Assembly: GCA_026708115.1 (NCBI GenBank)
Contig: JAPOVL010000021.1
Coordinates: forward strand, 62,001-126,000
Direction: 5' to 3'
Source of the DNA: Chloroflexota bacterium
Lineage (GTDB): Bacteria; Chloroflexota; Anaerolineae; Aggregatilineales; Phototrophicaceae
DNA length: 64,000 nt
A program made the position numbers and the translations under genes. The stretch's first letter is position 1, and every line of letters starts with the position of its first letter. The notes under the pieces are model-generated. The model worked only from the letters and a program-made list of their open reading frames with translations, was not told the DNA's origin and did not search any database. Shown here piece after piece: positions 61,306 through 64,000 of the stretch.

Positions 61306-62610
61306 TTAGGCGCTTTCAGCCGCTGAACCATCGGGCTCCGGTCCAGCGACGGCGATCACCATGTTCGTCGGATCTAGATAGTGTTGAGCCGCCCCCAGCA
61401 CATCGTCTTGGGTGATCTGGTAGATCATGTCCCGGTACTCCGACAGATAATTCAGCCCCAGGTTATAGCTTTCCATGGCATGGATATGCGAAGCAATCCC
61501 TTCGTTGCTTTCCAGCCGCAGCGGCAGCCGACCCGTGAAGTAACTCTGATTGTCTGCCAGATCCTCGTCCGAAACAGCTTCGCTGACCAATCGTTCAATC
61601 TCCGCGAGGATGCTGTCGATGGCTTTTCCGACATTGTCGGGATTCACGCCGGCGCTGACGATCCAGGGATCGGGACCGTGCCCGCCTCCCAGGTGGCTAT
61701 AGGCATAATAGGCCAAACCCTGTTCTTCGCGAACGCTCTTGCCAATGCGCCCCATCATGCCGAATTCACCCAAAACGCTGTTCGCGATTTGCGCGGCCAG
61801 GTAGTCCCTCGCCCCGCGGGCAGGTCCCAGGGCGCCCATGCTGATATCGCATTGCGTCTTCCCGGGCACGAGGACTGTCTGCCGTTCTGTCCCGCTGGGC
61901 GCCTCAGGAAAATCGGCGCGGGTGACCCCCGATTGCTCAGGATTGCGCCAGTCGCCCAGCGTCTCGCGGACCATTTGCATAGCGTCCTCGCTATCGACAT
62001 CCCCGACAATGACCAAAATCATGCCGTCAGGACCCATATGTCCGGCATGGAAAAGGGAAAGGTCCGCTTCGTTGATACTGGCGATTGTCTGCTCGTCGCC
62101 GTAGGTCCCGTAATGATAGGGGTGAGAGGCCGGGTAAAGCGCTTGTCGCATGGCTTTGCCGGCGCGGTATCGGGTGTCGAAGCTGCTATATTGCAGCCAG
62201 GTCAGTCTCTCGCCGCGCAGGCGTTCAAAATGCTCCGCTGGAAAAGTTGGATAGCGCAGCGTCTCGTTTGCCGTTTCCAAGAGAGGCCGCAGGTCTTCCG
62301 CCAAAGCCTTGCCGAACAGCCCCAGCTTGTGTATGTGCCCGCGCATGCTCAGCTCCGCGCCGATATTTTCCAGGGAGGCGTGAATCTCGTCGAAACTGCG
62401 CTGCTGAGTACCAGTCAGCAGGGCGGAGGCTGCCAGCGAAGCCAAGCCGCTGCGCTCCGGCCTTTCGTAGATGCTGCCGGCGTGAAGGGAGGCGGTGATG
62501 TTGACGGACTGGACGGCTCTGTTCTCATAGATGAGCAGAACTATGCCGTTGTCAAATTCGACACGATTGATATTGCCTTCGTTGGGAATGCTCGCGGTAT
62601 AGGACGTCAT
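61306..62610 (-). CDS. M16-family peptidase-like subunit without zinc motif
   Basis: 434 residues. M16 (pitrilysin/MPP) fold: the helix that would carry H-x-x-E-H reads GLASLAASALL, so zinc binding is lost. The C-terminal R-x-Y motif region is kept as REEQGLAYYAY. It is the non-catalytic partner of the adjacent catalytic subunit, as in two-subunit M16B proteases. It follows that gene with two bases between. Confidence 0.87.
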   Translation of the reverse strand: MTSYTASIPNEGNINRVEFDNGIVLLIYENRAVQSVNITASLHAGSIYERPERSGLASLAASALLTGTQQRSFDEIHASLENIGAELSMRGHIHKLGLFGKALAEDLRPLLETANETLRYPTFPAEHFERLRGERLTWLQYSSFDTRYRAGKAMRQALYPASHPYHYGTYGDEQTIASINEADLSLFHAGHMGPDGMILVIVGDVDSEDAMQMVRETLGDWRNPEQSGVTRADFPEAPSGTERQTVLVPGKTQCDISMGALGPARGARDYLAAQIANSVLGEFGMMGRIGKSVREEQGLAYYAYSHLGGGHGPDPWIVSAGVNPDNVGKAIDSILAEIERLVSEAVSDEDLADNQSYFTGRLPLRLESNEGIASHIHAMESYNLGLNYLSEYRDMIYQITQDDVLGAAQHYLDPTNMVIAVAGPEPDGSAAESA

Positions 62611-62612
62611 GG

Positions 62613-63884
62613 CTAATCCCCCTCCGCTTCGGGATCAGTTGGCTGCAGTATGCCGACAACCCGTTGGCTGGGCACCAGGTAGCGCCGGGCGACATCCAAG
62701 ACATCGTCGGCAGTAACGCCGGTCAAGCGATCGAGATAGCCGTCAAACCAATCTTCTTGATCCAATACGAAGGATTGCGCCAGCCAGTAAGCTTGCTCGG
62801 TGACGCTTTCCGTGCTGTAAGCGAAAGCCGCTTTGGCCTGCTTGCGAGCCTTGCTCAATTCTTCCCCGCTGATGCCATCCCGCTGCAATCGGGCGATCTC
62901 TCGCAACAGGACGTCCTCGGCCTCTTCAGGGCTTCGTTCGTCGCGCAAGGTCACGATGATGCTGTACAGATAGGGATCAATGGTCGGGACGATCATTGCG
63001 CCGACGCCGGCGGCGATCTCGGTCTTCACCAGCGCCTGATACAAGCGGCTGGTCTTATTGTCCGAAGCGCCGCCCGATCCGCTCAAGACATTGTCAAGCA
63101 CCTTGAGCTTGACCCAGTCTTCGTGCGCCGCGTTGGGAATGCGGTGGCAGATCTCGTAGAAGGCCGTCTTGCCCGGGCGCTCGACCTGTACGCGCCGTTC
63201 TCCTTGTTGGGATGGCTCCTGGCGGGCGAAGAGCTCCGGTGCCCCCCGCGCTTCGATGGATCCGAACAAGCTTTCGATCTTCGCTAGCATGGCAGCGCTG
63301 TCGAAAGCGCCCACGGCAACGGCCACGGCGTTGGCGGGGCAATAATGCCGGCGATAATGCTCATAGAGATCGTCCCGCGTCATGCTGCGCAGGTCGGTCT
63401 CGTCGCCGATAATCTCGTGATGATAACCGTGGACGCGGAAGGCCGCGCCCCGCACTTCCTCAGCCAGCCAGAAAGTTGGCTGGTTCTCCAGACCTTGCCG
63501 CTCGGAGATGATGACAGTGCGCTCCGATTCGGTCTCCTCGGGATCAAAGATGGCGTTGGCCATGCGGTCGGCTTCGGCCTCCATGGCGATATCGATCTTG
63601 TCGGCGGGCAAGGTCTCGAAGTACATGGTGTAATCCATGAAGGTGAAGGCGTTCCATTGGCCGCCGGCGCGGTCGATTTCGCGGTCGAGGGCGCCGGCCG
63701 GGAAGCGCTCGGTGCCTTTGAACATCATGTGCTCCACCCAGTGCGAGATGCCGGTTTTGCCGGTGGGTTCGTTGCGGCTGCCGACTTTGTAGCCGACCCA
63801 CCAGCTGATGATGGGGGCGCTGTGGACCTCCTTGAGAATGACGGTCAAGCCGTTGCGGAGTGTGTGGCGGGTGGTTTGGGGCAT
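62613..63884 (-). CDS. M16-family zinc peptidase, catalytic subunit
   Basis: 423 residues with the inverted zinc motif H-WV-E-H (GISHWVEHMMFKGT, about residue 50) and the downstream Glu of the third ligand in ESERTVIISE. Start MPQTTRHTLRNGLTVIL at ATG 63884, with GGTGAAG upstream; a longer frame to 63935 crosses the promoter. It forms a heterodimer with the following non-catalytic subunit and degrades peptides in the periplasm or cytosol. Confidence 0.9.
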   Translation of the reverse strand: MPQTTRHTLRNGLTVILKEVHSAPIISWWVGYKVGSRNEPTGKTGISHWVEHMMFKGTERFPAGALDREIDRAGGQWNAFTFMDYTMYFETLPADKIDIAMEAEADRMANAIFDPEETESERTVIISERQGLENQPTFWLAEEVRGAAFRVHGYHHEIIGDETDLRSMTRDDLYEHYRRHYCPANAVAVAVGAFDSAAMLAKIESLFGSIEARGAPELFARQEPSQQGERRVQVERPGKTAFYEICHRIPNAAHEDWVKLKVLDNVLSGSGGASDNKTSRLYQALVKTEIAAGVGAMIVPTIDPYLYSIIVTLRDERSPEEAEDVLLREIARLQRDGISGEELSKARKQAKAAFAYSTESVTEQAYWLAQSFVLDQEDWFDGYLDRLTGVTADDVLDVARRYLVPSQRVVGILQPTDPEAEGD

Positions 63885-63927
63885 AATAGACTTCACCGAG
63901 ACTCTACTTGTTGAGCTTGGATTATGT

Positions 63928-63949
63928 GGTAACATTACCCTGAATTATA
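63928..63949 (-). promoter_or_regulatory. Promoter -10 and palindrome for the M16 operon
   Basis: Minus-strand TATAAT at 63944-63949 and a 5-bp palindrome GGTAA-CA-TTACC at 63928-63939, near the expected transcription start, resembling an operator. Confidence 0.4.
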
Positions 63950-63971
63950 AAGGGAACTAGAAAGGTAAACA

Positions 63972-64000
63972 ATGCGTGCTGAGCCGCAAACTGTGAATCA
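63972..64000 (+). CDS. Start of a plus-strand gene, cut by the window end
   Basis: ATG with AAAGGT six bases upstream, reading MRAEPQTVN before the window ends. Divergent from the M16 operon. Too short to identify. Confidence 0.3.

Overview
The window is GC-rich bacterial chromosome with no tRNA, rRNA, CRISPR array or transposase that I can see. Gene content suggests an Anaerolineae-like member of the Chloroflexota: NACHT and TIR-HEAT proteins, a TIR domain fused to a formylglycine-generating-enzyme fold, a full branched-chain amino acid (liv) importer, inositol-catabolism enzymes, and dispersed hairpin repeats carrying a GGGCGAGCC arm. This lineage call is inference from content, not from a marker gene.

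Layout. 0.1-4 kb: a GT-C glycosyltransferase, a diverged PyrK/PyrD-like pair and an FmdB zinc ribbon. 4-5.4 kb (minus): agmatine deiminase followed by a stand-alone Nfu N-terminal domain. 5.7-11 kb (plus): purB, then iolD, iolE and an iolC-like kinase. 11-23 kb: UDP-glucose dehydrogenase, an acyl-CoA ligase, a P1B-type metal ATPase, DUF427, two M50-like membrane proteins (one lacking the HExxH motif), a Rieske oxygenase, an LPG-synthase-type membrane protein and a secreted glycosidase. 23-34 kb: a Trm112-like protein, ClpB, mannose-6-phosphate isomerase, an internally duplicated coiled-coil membrane protein, a PQQ-type sugar dehydrogenase, and a peptide-type ABC binding protein facing a two-permease operon. 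34-43.5 kb (minus): an NLR/TIR island of four genes. 44-53.5 kb: an EamA transporter, an APH-like kinase and the liv operon livJ-livJ-livH-livM-livG-livF. 53.8-59.7 kb (plus): a glycosyltransferase, a toroid-fold protein, an unknown Cys/His protein, two apparent selenoprotein genes and a thioredoxin-domain fusion. 59.7-64 kb (minus): fabF, a TfoX C-terminal-domain protein and an M16 peptidase pair.

Two regions stand out. First, between 56.8 and 59.7 kb two reading frames are each interrupted by a single TGA exactly where a redox cysteine is expected: an AhpD/CMD-like protein with a C-x2-U-x2-HH motif, and a small protein with a U-G-S-C-x2-C motif. Each TGA is followed within about 20 nt by a hairpin whose loop starts with G, as expected of a bacterial SECIS. 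A thioredoxin-domain protein lies between them, so this looks like a selenium-dependent thiol-redox cluster. Second, the 34-43 kb island couples a TIR / degenerate-NTPase / HEAT protein (ATGA overlap) to a TIR-FGE fusion, followed by a small protein and a NACHT NTPase that share a short beta motif (GHV-[VI]-FAG-x-D). This resembles a prokaryotic NLR-type immune or signalling module.

An approximately 86-bp intergenic repeat occurs three times (near 5.6, 29.0 and 36.6 kb), with a degenerate fourth copy near 53.7 kb.
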